From: Cephalotus follicularis | Taxonomy: Eukaryota > Streptophyta > Magnoliopsida > Oxalidales > Cephalotaceae | Assembly (NCBI GenBank): GCA_001972305.1 | Contig: BDDD01001676.1 | Coordinates: forward strand, 121,312 to 185,311 | Length of the DNA: 64,000 bases | Direction of reading: 5' to 3' | In this document: piece by piece, positions 21,009 through 32,835 of the stretch | How the letters are laid out: each line of letters opens with the position of its first letter | Numbering within the stretch: position 1 is the first letter of the stretch | Position numbers and translations under genes: made by a program | The notes under the pieces: generated by a model | Told to the model about the DNA's origin: nothing | The model's database searches: none | Seen by the model: only the letters and a program-made list of their open reading frames with translations

Positions 21009-22100
21009 GCTTAAGTGCGTTGTTTGACTAAATCGCATAGAATTACACTTGGTTCCATGGAGGATGATTCCATAATCATTCCTGGCCTGGTGTAATCAGA
21101 ATAGAGGATTGGAACGACTTTGTAACTACAGTTTGATTGTACATATTGATATTGATTGTATTGTTTGTTCTGGAATTGATTGAATTGTTAGTATGGATTG
21201 CATATCATACAATTGATTACTATCACAAAGTATTTCACATAAATACTACTGTTTCAAGTGTTTTTCCAGAACTGTTTCAAGTGTTTTCCCCAAGATGTGG
21301 AAAGTGTTAAATGATTGGAAAGGTTTCAAGTGTTTCCAAAAGTGCAGGTGTTCAAGTGTTCAAGTGTTCAAGTGTTTTCTCTACAATGAGAACCAGTGAT
21401 AAGTGTTATTATACCATTGAGCAAAATATTGTTTACTGTTTTCCAAAGTGAATTAACGTTTTATCGTTTTCTCTACAAAGAGAACTTATTATGTTACATT
21501 GCATATATGTAATATCAGTGAATTGATTGTGATTGATGTGATGCTGATGGTCTAGTGATCGGAGTGTATCACTAACTATGGCAGTGAGCCTATGTGCCAG
21601 GAGTTTATGGCTAGAGCTTATTCACCCAACTTATCTGCAATGCAGATCGTGAGTGTTAACTGCCCGCCAAGTGCGGGGAATAGTGTTTACCTAGTCTATC
21701 ATCATCGGAGTGCATGGTGGTAGTCAGGTGGTGTATCATTGGGGCTAGGAGGTAGCGATAGATGACACCCACCAGTGGTCTTCGGACAAAGTGATTGATT
21801 GCTTGTACCCTTGTGCGGTATGATTGATGCCTGAGTGAGTGTAGCCACTTGACATGATTGTTTATATATTGGAATATATATATATTACTGTTTTCAAAAT
21901 GATTAACTGTCATTCATGAGGACAAACGCTAATACCTGCTATTCCAAATCGAAGTAAAGGTTTGCACGAGCTGCTGAAGCCGTACTTGGAGGCTTCTTAT
22001 GTAATGACCCGAATTTCCATTAAAGATATTAATTATGGAAAGATGATTGCTATTGTGTAATTGACCAATATTTCAAGGGATCCGTAGTATGACCCTACGC

Positions 22101-22191
22101 TCGGGGGGTTCGGGGGTTCTGCTCCCCGGTGAGCGGACGGGGGGGTCCCGCTGCCCGGACAGCGGGCAGGGGCTCTGGGGCAGCGCCCCCA
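22101..22191. other. GC-rich block in family E LTR
   Basis: The block has several runs of four to seven G and C-runs, in an otherwise AT-rich LTR. A hairpin with 7-bp arms (CTGCCCG at 22151-22157, CGGGCAG at 22163-22169) is visible. The G-runs could fold as a G-quadruplex, which is inference. Confidence 0.7.
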
Positions 22192-22242
22192 GAAGAAAAT
22201 TGAAATTGGTTATTGCTTAGGATTGGAAATTCTGGCTTAAGC

Positions 22243-22457
22243 ACTGACGGTTCCAGGTAAAGAGTCGACGCTTTGGAGGCAACCGACGACACTCCAAATG
22301 TAAGCATCGACGCTTCGAGATCAAGTATTGAGGTTAACCTGGAGGAGACTTAAAGTGGCGACGCTTTGTAGGAAAGCGTCAGCGCTTTAGTCGGGATAGA
22401 AGTTGGAGAACTCAGTATAAGCCCGTGACCGGCGACGCTTAGGGATAAAGAGTCGAC
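22243..22457. repeat. 21-bp-phased GTCGACGCTT array (family E LTR)
   Basis: Cores are near 22243, 22264, 22285, 22306, 22327, 22357, 22378, 22431 and 22452, with repeated steps of 21 bp. Intact sites read GAGTCGACGCTT; others are decayed (GCATCGACGC, GGCGACGC, GCGTCAGCGC). The array lies about 240 bp upstream of a TATA-like box. Confidence 0.88.
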
Positions 22458-23204
22458 GCTTTGCCCTGTGTCAGGTGCAGAATTCTTGATTTTTATCCCA
22501 TTTCGGAGGATTTAAATGGATTGTAGGACACATGTCAAGCAAGGGAATGAAGACTTATGTTTTTCTGCTGGAAAGGGGCAGGTGGCATCATTGGATTGGA
22601 TGGAATTCCATCACATGGGCAACTAGAAGGCAAACTCACATGGGTGAGGTCATGGATGACTCCATGCAAGCTTGGCCTCCAAGTTTGCCTCTCCTATATA
22701 TGTATGTGCAATTTTAGCTGAGAAATGGTTATTTTTCTGTTGAGATTAGAGAGGAGGATGATTGGGAGAGAAGAAGAGGAGGAGATCAAAGTGAGGTAAG
22801 GAAATTCTATACCCATTTTCACCAAAGTTTCCTCTGTTTTACTTCAAAATTATGCAGCAGATTGTGTTATTCATATCTTACTCGTTTCGAGATGAAATTT
22901 CAAATGGTTGAATGTTTTGAAAACCTTAAGATGTCTAATTTAACTTTTATGTTTTATGCATCTCAAAATTCTATCGAATTGTTGATGAAAAGCCCCGTTT
23001 TCTTCTACTGCTCATGTTCTGTTTTCATATAGAAGCTTTGACTTTAAAAATTTATAATGGATTCGATTCTCAACCAATTTTTATGATCTTGAGCTTTCTA
23101 AATTCGTAAAGATGTATACTTTAATGTTTATGTTTTAAGTTTTCTATGAAAGTGTTTATTTCTATATGAAATTCAAGATTTAGAAAAGATATGCAAAGCT
23201 GTTT

Positions 23205-23545
23205 TATAAATATTTTTGAGTTAATAACTCAAAGTGATGAGAAATGTTTTATGAATTGTGAAAGGAAATGAAATGAAGGTTTCTACATGAGAAATCAGTT
23301 TTAGAAATGTTTTACAATGATGTTTTATGAATTCTTTGAGCTGATCACTCAAGGTATTAAGAAAGATTTTATGAAATGTTTTATGAATGCATTTGAGTTA
23401 ACTACTCAAATGAAGAGAAATGTTTTATGAATGCATTTGAGTCAAGTACTCAAATGAAGAGAAATGTTTTATGAATGCATTTGAGTTAATTACTTGAATG
23501 AAGAGAAATGTTTTATGAATGCTTTGAGCTGGTCACTCAAAGTAT
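23205..23545. repeat. 44-bp repeats with TTTGAGT..ACTCAAA inverted repeats
   Basis: ATGAATGCATT and related words recur at about 23383, 23427, 23471 and 23515, exactly 44 bp apart. Each unit carries an inverted repeat of the type TTTGAGT-N5/6-ACTCAAA. Looser copies occur near 23216 and 23336. Confidence 0.85.
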
Positions 23546-25111
23546 TAAAAAATGTTTAATGAAATGTTTTATGAAATGAACAACTACTGGATTGCGATCC
23601 AGTGAGGATTAATCTAGTAAAGATTAATGAATGAACCACACTTGGATTGCGATCCAAGGGGAATGAAGCGAGATGCTCAATGTTAATGGAGCCGAGCGTG
23701 CTCACGGACATGCATGTGATGTAAGGATAGTAATCGGGCAGTGCACAATGCCTCGGTGAAGCGGTGTGAAAGGGTTCATTAGAGGTTCACGACCATTAAG
23801 TTTTATGAAATGTTCTGTTTCATGAGATATGAACAGAAAAAGGGTTTTAAAGATGTTTTGTTTATGAGTGTGAAGAAAACGATTTTACTGATGTTTTCAA
23901 GTATGGCTGTGATACAAGCCAAAAGAAGGTATGATTGGAAAATGTTTTTGACTGTTTTCAAGTATGTCAGTGTTATACACCAGAAAATGTATGATTTTAG
24001 AAATGTTCTGAATTTTATGAAAGTTATCATAAAAGAGTATTTTAATAGGGAAATGTTCTGGTTTTATAAAACTAGAAGAAGATTTTTAACGATGTTTTGA
24101 AATGTATGAACTGGGAACGTTTTGATAAAGATTATCAAAATAATGGGTTTTGATAACGTTTTATGACTATGATTCTTACTGGGCTCTTTAAAGCTCACTC
24201 CTTTCAATGTCTTGTTTTCAAACAAATCTTCCATGAAACGTTGAACGTGAAGTTGCGAGCTTTAGAGGAAGTTCGCAAAAGAAGGGTAAGGAAAGGAAGT
24301 ATGATATGCTATGAAGTTATGTTTTAATATCATGTGTTAATGTTTTCCACCATGTAACGCTTTTATGATAAACGATGTATAGATGTTAAAGTAAGAAATT
24401 GAATACTATAGGTTATGATGTTTTTTTTTATCTAAGATGATGATTTCAAAAGTTATTGAACATACTTGAGAGTATGAGAAGTTAATGGTAAAGGCGAGTA
24501 TATAATTGTTTTATGATGTAATAAGTTTATGTTTTTTCGCTGTGTAAGGTTATGTTGTTCTAAGTGGTAACCTTAAATAACAAGTTGTTTGCGGAATTAA
24601 CAAATTAAGATTATGAACTAAACAAGCACACAAGAAAACAATCAAACAATAACAAGTAATAAAGAGAGAGAGTTAGAGAGTGTGCAAACGATTTATAGTG
24701 GTTCGGCAAAATCCGTGCCTACGCCCACTTTCTCAAGAACCCCTTGAGTTTCCACTAGAATCCACTAGTAACCTTTGATTTCGGCTTGCGGGTGCAAATC
24801 AAAGCAAAACGACCTTACACTTGATTTTGGGTTCCGGGGCAAATCAATCAAACACCTTACAAGGGTTCACTCCCCTCTATATTCTCACCAAGGGTTTTAA
24901 CACCCTTTGTACAAATAAAGAATTTGTAGAGATGGTTTGTGTTTACAATAACCTCTTAAAGGTTGGATATGAAAGTGTAGAATTACAAATGATAGTTTTG
25001 ATGTGTTTGAAAGTTGTAGCTACTCTCTCTTGAAGATCTTTTCTTTTGATATGAAGGTTGAGCTCTTGAAATGATTTGTGCAAAAATCCCTTTGATCTTG
25101 ATTCTTGACTT

Positions 25112-25122
25112 GTATTTATAGC
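25112..25122 (-). promoter_or_regulatory. TATA-like box of copia-like LTR
   Basis: On the minus strand this reads CTATAAATACA, a good plant TATA box, about 490 bp inside the LTR. The other LTR has the same box near 27427-27437. It is downstream of the palindrome array. Confidence 0.6.
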
Positions 25123-25238
25123 ATTCTTTTGATTCTAGCCGTTGGTAAAGAAATAGAGCCGTTGGAGAAGTCTTAGAAGTTGTTGCTACAAAGTTGGCTC
25201 TTTAAAACATGATTAGTAGCATTTCTGCAGCTTAAAGC

Positions 25239-25493
25239 GTCGACGGTGTCTGTTAAAGCGTCGGCGCTTATGTTACCGTTATGTGTTGTATTTCAATTTT
25301 CTCGCTCTGTCCGCTGGCGCTTTGATATCGGTGTCGACTCTTTGGCATAAAGCGCTGACGCTTTACTCCTAAGCGTCGCCGCTTTGAGTTCTTCAAATGA
25401 TTTTGCACTTCACTGGTTTTAACCGCAGATACACGCTCTTTAGGCGTTGACGCCTTGGACCAAACCGCTGACGCTTTGATTGGAACCGTCGGC
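25239..25493. repeat. 21-bp-phased GTCGAC array in copia-like 3' LTR
   Basis: Cores are near 25239, 25260, 25313, 25333, 25354, 25375, 25446, 25468 and 25488, with steps of 20-22 bp within each group. Sites include GCGTCGACGG, GCGTCGGCGC, GCGCTGACGC and GCGTTGACGCC. On the minus strand the array lies about 120-370 bp upstream of a TATA-like box. Confidence 0.88.
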
Positions 25494-26241
25494 GCTTTGT
25501 CCTGTTTCTGTACTTCTTTATTTTGTTTATCTTTTCTTGCACAGAAAGTAATAAAGCTAAATGCAAATTTGTAATCATTAAAACTTAGGATTGAGACTAA
25601 AAGTCAACAATTTCCCCCTTTTTGATGATTACAAAAATTTGCTTCATTATGGAAAAATCTATACCAATTCAAGACAAAAAGAAATTTTCTTTAGATACCA
25701 AGACAAAGATTTTCTTTAGATGTCAACTTAAAAACTTTAGATAAACCCCCCCTTAATATGACATCTAATTTTCATTTTTCAAAAATAAAGATTTATGCAA
25801 AAAATCTTATCTTTACCCTAAGCTCCCCCTTAACACATTCTTCATTTATAGCACATTTTCATATTTAGCTTCCATTAGCATAAGCTATCAATTTTTCCTA
25901 AAGCATAAAGCATTCTCCCCCTTTTTGTTAGCATCAAAAAGATTATGTCAAAGAATTGACACCAATTAAACAAATTTAAAGGGATATCTACTGAGAATAA
26001 AGGAATACCAATTGAAATAAAATTCATTGAAAGTTAAAATATTAATATCAAATCATTAAAAAGATTTGAGAGTTACCAATTGAAAATTAAAGATTAAATC
26101 AATGAGAGAATTGTTTTAAAAAACATTACCTCCCCCTCAACAAAGGCTTTCTTACCCAAACTCATGTACTTGAGCATTTTAAATTCCAAGTACACCCACA
26201 AAAAACAAGGTTTAAGTTTTTGGTACCCATTTGAACTTGGG

Positions 26242-26904
26242 TCATTGCAAGTTAGTCACAAAAGTTCCTTTCGGAACCCAAATTTTTCTAGTTTTACCAA
26301 AACAAACATTATTTCTAAAAAAGCAAGAAGTAGAAATATGTCCTAATCTACCACAATAATTACAAGAAATTTTAGGCTCATTTTTTTTAATAAAGAAATT
26401 TTTAAAATGTTTGACATTTTTCATTTCTTCATAGCCAAGACCGGCTTTGTCAAACACACACCTTTGAAGACCTAAAGGATTTTCCAATTTAGCACTACTA
26501 TTTGAAAAAATGGAAAAAGATTTCTTTAAAGCAGCAATTTCAATTTTTAGCTTTTCATTTTCTTCCATAAAATCAATTGACAATTTTGAAGAAACATTTA
26601 AAATTTCAATTTCATTCATATAAAAGCTATTTTTACTTTTTAGAGATTCAATTTCTTTCATATTTTTGCTATTTTCATTCTTTAGTATTTCCAATTCTTT
26701 AGACATAGAAATAACATTTTTCTTTAGAGACTTATTCTTCAAGCATACATTTTCATATTCATTAAACAAGTTCTCATATGCATTTTGCAATTCATCGAAA
26801 GTAAAGTTTACCTCATTTTCACTTTCATCTCCACTTGTATCTTCTTCCAAAGCCATGAGAGCAAGGTTTACAACCTCTTCATCACTTTCTTCTTCTTCGG
26901 AGCT
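26242..26904 (-). pseudogene. copia-type gag segment
   Basis: The minus strand encodes an acidic stretch (LALMALEEDTSGDESENEV), then a long Lys/Glu/Asn-rich coiled coil (about residues 20-130), then a zinc knuckle CNYCGRLGHISTSC near residue 165. This order is typical of gag in plant copia elements. The knuckle would bind element RNA. The coding sequence runs into the right LTR, so the segment is partial. Confidence 0.85.
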
Positions 26905-27553
26905 TGCGGAATTAACAAATTAAGATTATGAACTAAACAAGCACACAAGAAAACAATCAAACAATAACAAGTAATAAAGAGAGAGAGTTAGAGAGTGTGC
27001 AAACGATTTATAGTGGTTTGGCAAAATCCGTGCCTACGTCCACTTTCTCAAGAACCCCTTGAGTTTCCACTAGAATCCACTAGCAACCTTTGATTTCAGC
27101 TTGCGGGTGCAAATCAAAGCAAAACCACCTCACACTTGATTTTGGGTTCCGGGTGCAAATCAATCAAACACCTTACAAGGGTTCACTCCCCTCTATATTC
27201 TCACCAAGGGTTTTGACACCCTTTGTACAAATAAAGAATTTGTAGAGATGGTTTGTGTTTACAATAACCTCTTAAAGGTTGGATATGAAAGTGTAGAATT
27301 ACAAATGATAGTTTTGATGTGTTTGAAAGTTGTAGCTACTCTCTCTTGAAGATCTTTTCTTTTGATATGAAGGTTGAGCTCTTGAAATGATTGTGTAAAA
27401 ATCCCTTTGATCTTGATTCTTGACTTGTATTTATAGCATTCTTTTGATTCTAGCCGTTGGTAAAGAAATAGAGCCGTTGGAGAAGTCTTAGAAGTTGTTG
27501 CTACAAAGTTGGCTCTTTAAAACATGATTAGTAGCATTTCTACAGCTTAAAGC

Positions 27554-27808
27554 GTCGACAGTGTCTGTTAAAGCGTCGGCGCTTATGTTACCATTATGTG
27601 TTGTATTTGAATTTTCTCGCTCTGTCCGCTGGTGCTTTGATCTCGGTGTCGACTCTTTGGCATAAAGCGCTGACGCTTTACTCCTAAGCGTCGCCGCTTT
27701 GAGTTCTTCAACTGATTTTGCACTTCACTGGTTTTAACCGCAGATACACGCTCTTTAGGCGTTGACGCCTTGGGCCAAACCGCTGACGCTTTGATTGGAA
27801 CCGTCGGT
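27554..27808. repeat. GTCGAC array in copia-like 5' LTR
   Basis: The array matches that at 25239-25493, with small differences such as GCGTCGACAG for GCGTCGACGG. Nearly all differences are C/T or G/A changes. Confidence 0.88.
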
Positions 27809-29811
27809 GCTTTGTCCTATTTCTGTACTTCTTTATTTTGTTTATCTTTTCTTGCACAGAAAGTCATAAAGTTAAATGCAAATTTGTAATCATTAAAACT
27901 TAGGATTGAGACTAAAAGTCAACAGGTTACATGTTAAGTGATGTACAAATGCAAGGGTATTAGAAACGTTCATGATAACGAGAATATGATATTTTGAAAT
28001 TGGTGTTTTTAAAGATGTAAGCATATACGATCCTGTGAAGTTATTGAGTAATAATGTCAGGTTTTAAATCTAAGTCAAGATTAAATGATATGAAATGGAT
28101 CGTTAAATGGTTAAAGGATTTGACGGTCAAAGGTTACACCCACGTAACGCACCGATTTCTCGAGGCTCGCTTTGAGCATAAAGTGGACTCGGGTCAGGGG
28201 CGTTACATCTTATTTTTAAGGTTGTGGAAGTTATAATGTAATCAAGTCATACTTCGTTATGTTATATTTACATTTCTGATATGTAATATATAACTTGTAT
28301 TGTGCTTGGTATGCATGTAGTATGGGCTACATGCGAATACTTTATATAATCCAGTATATCGAATCCTTTCGCAAATTTTAAATTGTATGACTATGTTGGG
28401 TAAATACTAGATTAAGCGATAACCATGTGTTCAGTTTAAAACACTGGAACACCCCGTGCCTGGAGGACGGACATGTGGCATTACTCTCAATCCAATATAC
28501 AATATAATGGTCGGGACTAGCAATATAAAAATGCGAAAAAACATAAAACTTTACAATTCATGTCATTGTACGGAAGATACAATACAGTTCTCTTGTAAAC
28601 ATTGCAATAATCCATCCATGCAATACAGTACAGTACAAATTCGGTTACAATACTATGTCAGTCATTTAATTACAATACATCTATCAATCTCTTCAATACA
28701 ATTTTACAAGATGAACTCTGTCAGATCCAAAACGATTATGCGGTCACACCGAAACTTCAATCCTTCTATCCGCTCCTACCTGCTGCCCTACCTACGCCAC
28801 ACACAAAATGTACAACACAGCCCCACGCCGAAGGATGGGGTTAGCCACAAGGCTAAGAAGAAACCCCATGCAGCATGTATGCATGTACAATGTGCAGTAT
28901 CAGTGACAATCGATGCAATATCAATGTGCAGTCTACAATACCAATCATGATATGGAAAATGCATGAATACAATTGGCGATTTAATTATCCATATGACACT
29001 GGCCCATAACAGAGCATATGAATAGGATCTATAACAATCAATCAATAGCAGACACTCGGTGGTGGTGTATAAAACACCCAATCAATCAATCATATCCTAT
29101 AGAGCATGAGACCTCGGGTCAATACAATGTCAGTCAATGGTAATGATCAATCCCACGGAAGGTAGTCCTTTGAATAAGGTGGGAGGTCTATCTACTATTC
29201 TCAGAATGATCAAGTCTGGAACTCGTAGATCTTCCAGCCTATGGCTGGGTCAATACAATCTCTATGAGCTACAACCGAGGGAGCTACTATATCGTCAGGG
29301 AGCTACGGCCCTCAAGGGAGCATCAATCGTCAATCAATACAGTACTGCTCGTCAGCAGGTCAATACAATACAATATTTGAAACTATCAACATAATAGGTG
29401 GACAGAGTCAATAACCTAACATCCCGACACGAATCATAAGGTCCCTCTATAGGATCCATACAATACAATCAATCTGTCAGTACAATGTCGATAAGTGGTG
29501 ATGTCTATTGGAGAAATGGGAATGTGCGTCCAACGTTCCAAACTTAGACTCATGACACTTATGACTCAAGAAATCAATCGATCGATATCCAATAGACGGT
29601 GACAATCAGATAACGAGATAGGAAAGAACATCTATCTGGTCAAAGAAGGTCACTGGTCATCGCCTATGGCTCAATCAACAAGAAAGAGACTTGTAATCGC
29701 TGTCCTTGTTGATGGACAAGGATGGAGGCTGCCCATGAGAGAGAGAGAGGAGGAGAAGGATAGAGAGAGGGAGAAGAATGAGAAAATGACAGTGTGAGAG
29801 TAAAGAATTGA

Positions 29812-29822
29812 CTTATATAGTC
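29812..29822 (-). promoter_or_regulatory. TATA-like box of family F LTR
   Basis: On the minus strand this reads CTATATAAGTC, about 190 bp inside the LTR start. A typical spacing for a short LTR promoter. Confidence 0.5.
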
Positions 29823-30099
29823 AATTCTGCCGATTCTTTGAAACTCAGCCCAAAATCTCGACTTTACATGCGTATAATCAATACAATAATAATAGGTATA
29901 GGAATACCTCAATTCAATACAATACAATACAGTTCAATACAATACAATACGGTACAGTATATGCATGAAAAGTGCTCAATAGTACAGAAAGGGAATTCGG
30001 GTCGTTACATTCTCCCCTCCTTAAAAGAATCTGGTCCCCAGATTCATCAGTCACTCGATCAGTTAACTAAACAGGAAGGTATATATCTCTCTCATATCG

Positions 30100-30866
30100 T
30101 CCTCACGCTCCCAGGTGCGCTCCATTGAACCGTGATACTACCATAGAACACTAACCAAAGGAATGGTCTTGTTCCTCAATACTCTGATCTGTCTATCAAC
30201 AATCTATATAGGAGTCTCAATAAAAGACAAGTCAGGTTCTAGTTGAATCTGACTATACTCAATGATGTGTGAGGGGTCTCGAACATATCTTCTCAACTGA
30301 GAAACGTGGAACACCTCATGCACTCCCGACAAGGCTGAAGGCAAAGCAAGCCTATAAGCAAGTCGGCCAATCCGATCCAATACCTCGAAATGTCCAATAA
30401 AACGGGGAAAAAGCTTTCCTTTCTTCCCGAATCTCATGACTCCTTTAGTGGGTGACACTTTGAGAAAAACATGGTCACCAACACTAAACTCCAAGCTTCT
30501 GCGATAAACATCCGTATAGCTTTTCTGTCTACTCTGTGCCACAATCAATCAGTATTTAATCAATTTCACTTTCTCTGAGGTAATCTGTACTATCTCTGGT
30601 CCCAGAATTCTCCTCTCACATACCTGATCCAAACAGAATGGTGATCGGCACTTCCTACCATATAGGGCTTCATAACGAGCCATATGTATACTCTCGTGAT
30701 AACTATTGTTATACGAGAACTCAATCAAATGCAAGTAGTCATCCCAATTACCTCCAAAGTCAAGAACGCATGCTCGAAGCATGTCCTCCAAAGTCTGAAT
30801 GATCCTTTCGGATAACCCATCTGTTTGGGGATGAAAAGCAGTGTTGAAACTCAATTCTGTACCCAT
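30100..30866 (-). pseudogene. Integrase C-terminal part and chromodomain (family F)
   Basis: The right part encodes FNTAFHPQTDGLSERIIQTL and LIEFSYNNSYHESIHMARYE, the integrase core end with its conserved Glu region. Next are SVGDHVFLKVSP and HEVFHVSQLRRYVRDPSHII of the C-terminal domain. The left end encodes IRVLRNKTIPLVSVLW and a chromodomain-like WEREDDMREIY. Chromodomains steer chromovirus integration to marked chromatin. Part of a broken fossil. Confidence 0.87.
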
Positions 30867-30911
30867 AGCTGTCTGTAACTTCCTCCAAAACTCAGAAGTG
30901 AAGCGAGAGTC

Positions 30912-32006
30912 TCAATCCGAAACGATGCTAACAGGAGCTCCATGTGCTTTAACAATCTCTTTCATCAACAATTTGGACAAATTTTCTCTAGAATAAGTCA
31001 TTCGAATCGGTAGAAAGTGGGCCGATTTCGTAAGTCGATCGACCACAACCCATATAGCATCATGTCTGTCGCGTGTCAGAGGTAGACCGGACATGAAATC
31101 CGTGGTAATGTGCTCCCATTTCCACTTGGGAATGGGCAAAGGCTGAAGCAAGCCTGCCGGTCTCTGGTGCTCTGCCTTAACTTGTTGACAAGTGAGGCAT
31201 CTCGATACAAACTCTGCGATTTCTCTCTTCATGTCAATCCACCAATAGCTAAGTTTTAGGTCATGATACATCTTTGTACTCCCTGGATGGATAGAGAGAT
31301 GAGATTTATGAGCTTGATAGAGAAGATTTTCCTTCAATTCGCTATCGGCTGGAATGCAGATTCTGTTCCTGTATCTCAACAACTCATCTGTCGAGACAGA
31401 GAAATCGGGTTTTAAACCCCCGTCAGTTGCAGTAGCCACTTTCTGTAATTCTATGTTCACTATCTGAGCATCTCTAATCTGGTTGAACAAAGCAGGTTGT
31501 ACCTGTATGTGAGAAAGAGTCACACAAGACAACTTGCGACTGAATGCATTTGCAACAATATTTGCCTTTCCCGGATGATATACAATGTCGCAATCATAAT
31601 TATTAAGAAGCTCAAACCACCTTCTATGTCTCATATTCAATTCCTTCCGTGAAAAGAGATATCTCAAACTCTTATGATCAGTAAAAACTGTAAACTTGGT
31701 CCCATAAAGGTAGTGGCGCCATTTTCCAAGAGCAAAGACAATGGCTCCCAATTCCAAGTGATATACTGGGTAGTTTTCTTCATGTGGTTTTATCTTTCTC
31801 GATGCATAAGCTATCACTTTTCCGTATTGCATAAGGATGCAACCGAGACCTTTCCCAAAAGCATCGGTATACACAACAAAGTCTTCATTCCTATCCGGTA
31901 AGGCTAGGACAGGAGCGAAAACCAATCTATCTTTGAACTCTTGAAAACTTCTTTCACAATCACTATCCCACACAAAAGCAGCATTCTTCTGTGTCAATCT
32001 GGTCAA
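30912..32006 (-). pseudogene. RNase H and integrase N-terminal/core (family F)
   Basis: RNase H words [37 protein letters not shown] and [20 protein letters not shown] come first. They are followed by the linker [15 protein letters not shown] and the integrase zinc-binding HHCC module ([15 protein letters not shown] ... CLTCQQVK). The core start is [20 protein letters not shown]. Domain order RT-RNaseH-integrase is that of Ty3/gypsy. Confidence 0.9.
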
Positions 32007-32027
32007 TGGTGTAACAATTCGGGAAAA

Positions 32028-32832
32028 TCACTCAACAAACCGACGATAATACCCTGCTAAACCCAAGAAGCTGCGATCTTCGGATGCATTCATCGGTTGT
32101 TTCCAATCTTTCATTGCATCTATCTTTGATGGATCCACGGATAAACCATCAGCAGAAACAATATGCCCAAGAAAAGCAACCTCCGATAACCAAAATTCGC
32201 ACTTGTCAAATTTGGCATACAATCGATGATCCCTCAATGTCTGCAATATAATGTAGAGGTGATGGGCATGCTCCTCATTGGTCCTGGAATAGACCAAGAG
32301 GTCATCAATGAGGACTACAATAAACTGATCCAAATACTGTCTGAAAACTCGGTTCATCAGGTCCATGAAAGCTGCGGGAGCATTAGTCACACCAAAAGGC
32401 ATAACTAGAAACTCATAATGGCCATATCGCGATCTGAAAAGCAGTCTTTGGAATATCAACCTGTCTGACTATCAGCTGATGGTAGCCCGATCTCAAGTCG
32501 AGCTTAGAAAATACTATTGTTACTTTAAGCTGATCAAACAACTCATCAATGTGCGGTAGAGGGTACTTATTCTTCACTGTAACTTTATTGAGCTGTCGAT
32601 AGTCAATACACATACGGAACGATCCATATATCTTCTTGACAAAACGAATAGGTGCTCCCCAGGGTGAAGCACTAGGTCTTATAAAACCTTTATCTAGAAG
32701 CTTCTGTAGTTGTATCTTTAACTCTTTCAATTCTATCGATGCCATTCGGTACAGTGCTCGGGAAATCGGTGAAGTTTCTGGTATCAGGTCGATCACAAAT
32801 TCTATCTCTCTGTCAGGCGGTAAAGAAGTCAA
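32028..32832 (-). pseudogene. Reverse transcriptase (family F)
   Basis: RT words include [49 protein letters not shown] and [20 protein letters not shown]. The catalytic dyad block is [11 protein letters not shown], and [18 protein letters not shown] follows. Matches the Tekay/Del type. Part of a broken fossil. Confidence 0.9.
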
Positions 32833-32835
32833 ATC

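Larger units (their letters stand above)
24553..27924 (-). mobile_element. Short Ty1/copia-like element with gag only
   Basis: The minus-strand element has LTRs at 24553-25609 and 26905-27924 (TGTTGAC...CAACA type). A polypurine tract (AAAAAGGGGGAAAT on the minus strand) lies just outside the left, 3' LTR, and TSD GGTTA is at 24548-24552 and 27925-27929. The internal part is only about 1.3 kb and carries a gag segment. The two LTRs look almost identical, so insertion was recent. It lacks the coding capacity to move alone and is defective at its 5' side. Confidence 0.92.
22000..28207 (+). mobile_element. Solo LTR, family E, interrupted by a copia-like element
   Basis: It starts TGTAATGACCCG and ends CAGGGGCGTTACA, with TSD TCTTA at 21995-21999 and 28208-28212. 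Without the nested copia-like element and its TSD it is about 2.87 kb. It holds a palindrome array, a very GC-rich block, a TATA-like box near 22691 (CTATATATG) and a 44-bp repeat with inverted-repeat cores. No gene is visible. Confidence 0.93.
19779..28444 (+). mobile_element. Family C LTR, split by two later insertions
   Basis: It starts TGTAATAACCG at 19779 and matches, in the opposite orientation, the solo LTR at 60171-62742. The matching blocks include the start, the CACCAGGAGTTTATGGCTAGAGC-like block near 21600 and the block GTATGGGCTACATGCG near 28320. It is present as 19779-21999 and 28213-28444, and the rest would follow the family F element beyond this window. The insertions are the family E solo LTR (22000-28207) and the family F element (from 28445). 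It carries two palindrome clusters of the GCGTCGACGC flavour. Confidence 0.87.

Noticed and set aside
24590-27924. Simple direct duplication of about 1 kb
   Set aside because: A polypurine tract next to the left copy, TG/CA ends, a GGTTA target duplication and gag between the copies show that they are LTRs.
28456-29081. Open stretches on both strands in the family F LTR
   Set aside because: They overlap each other on opposite strands in a region that is LTR by its ends and by the adjoining polypurine tract.
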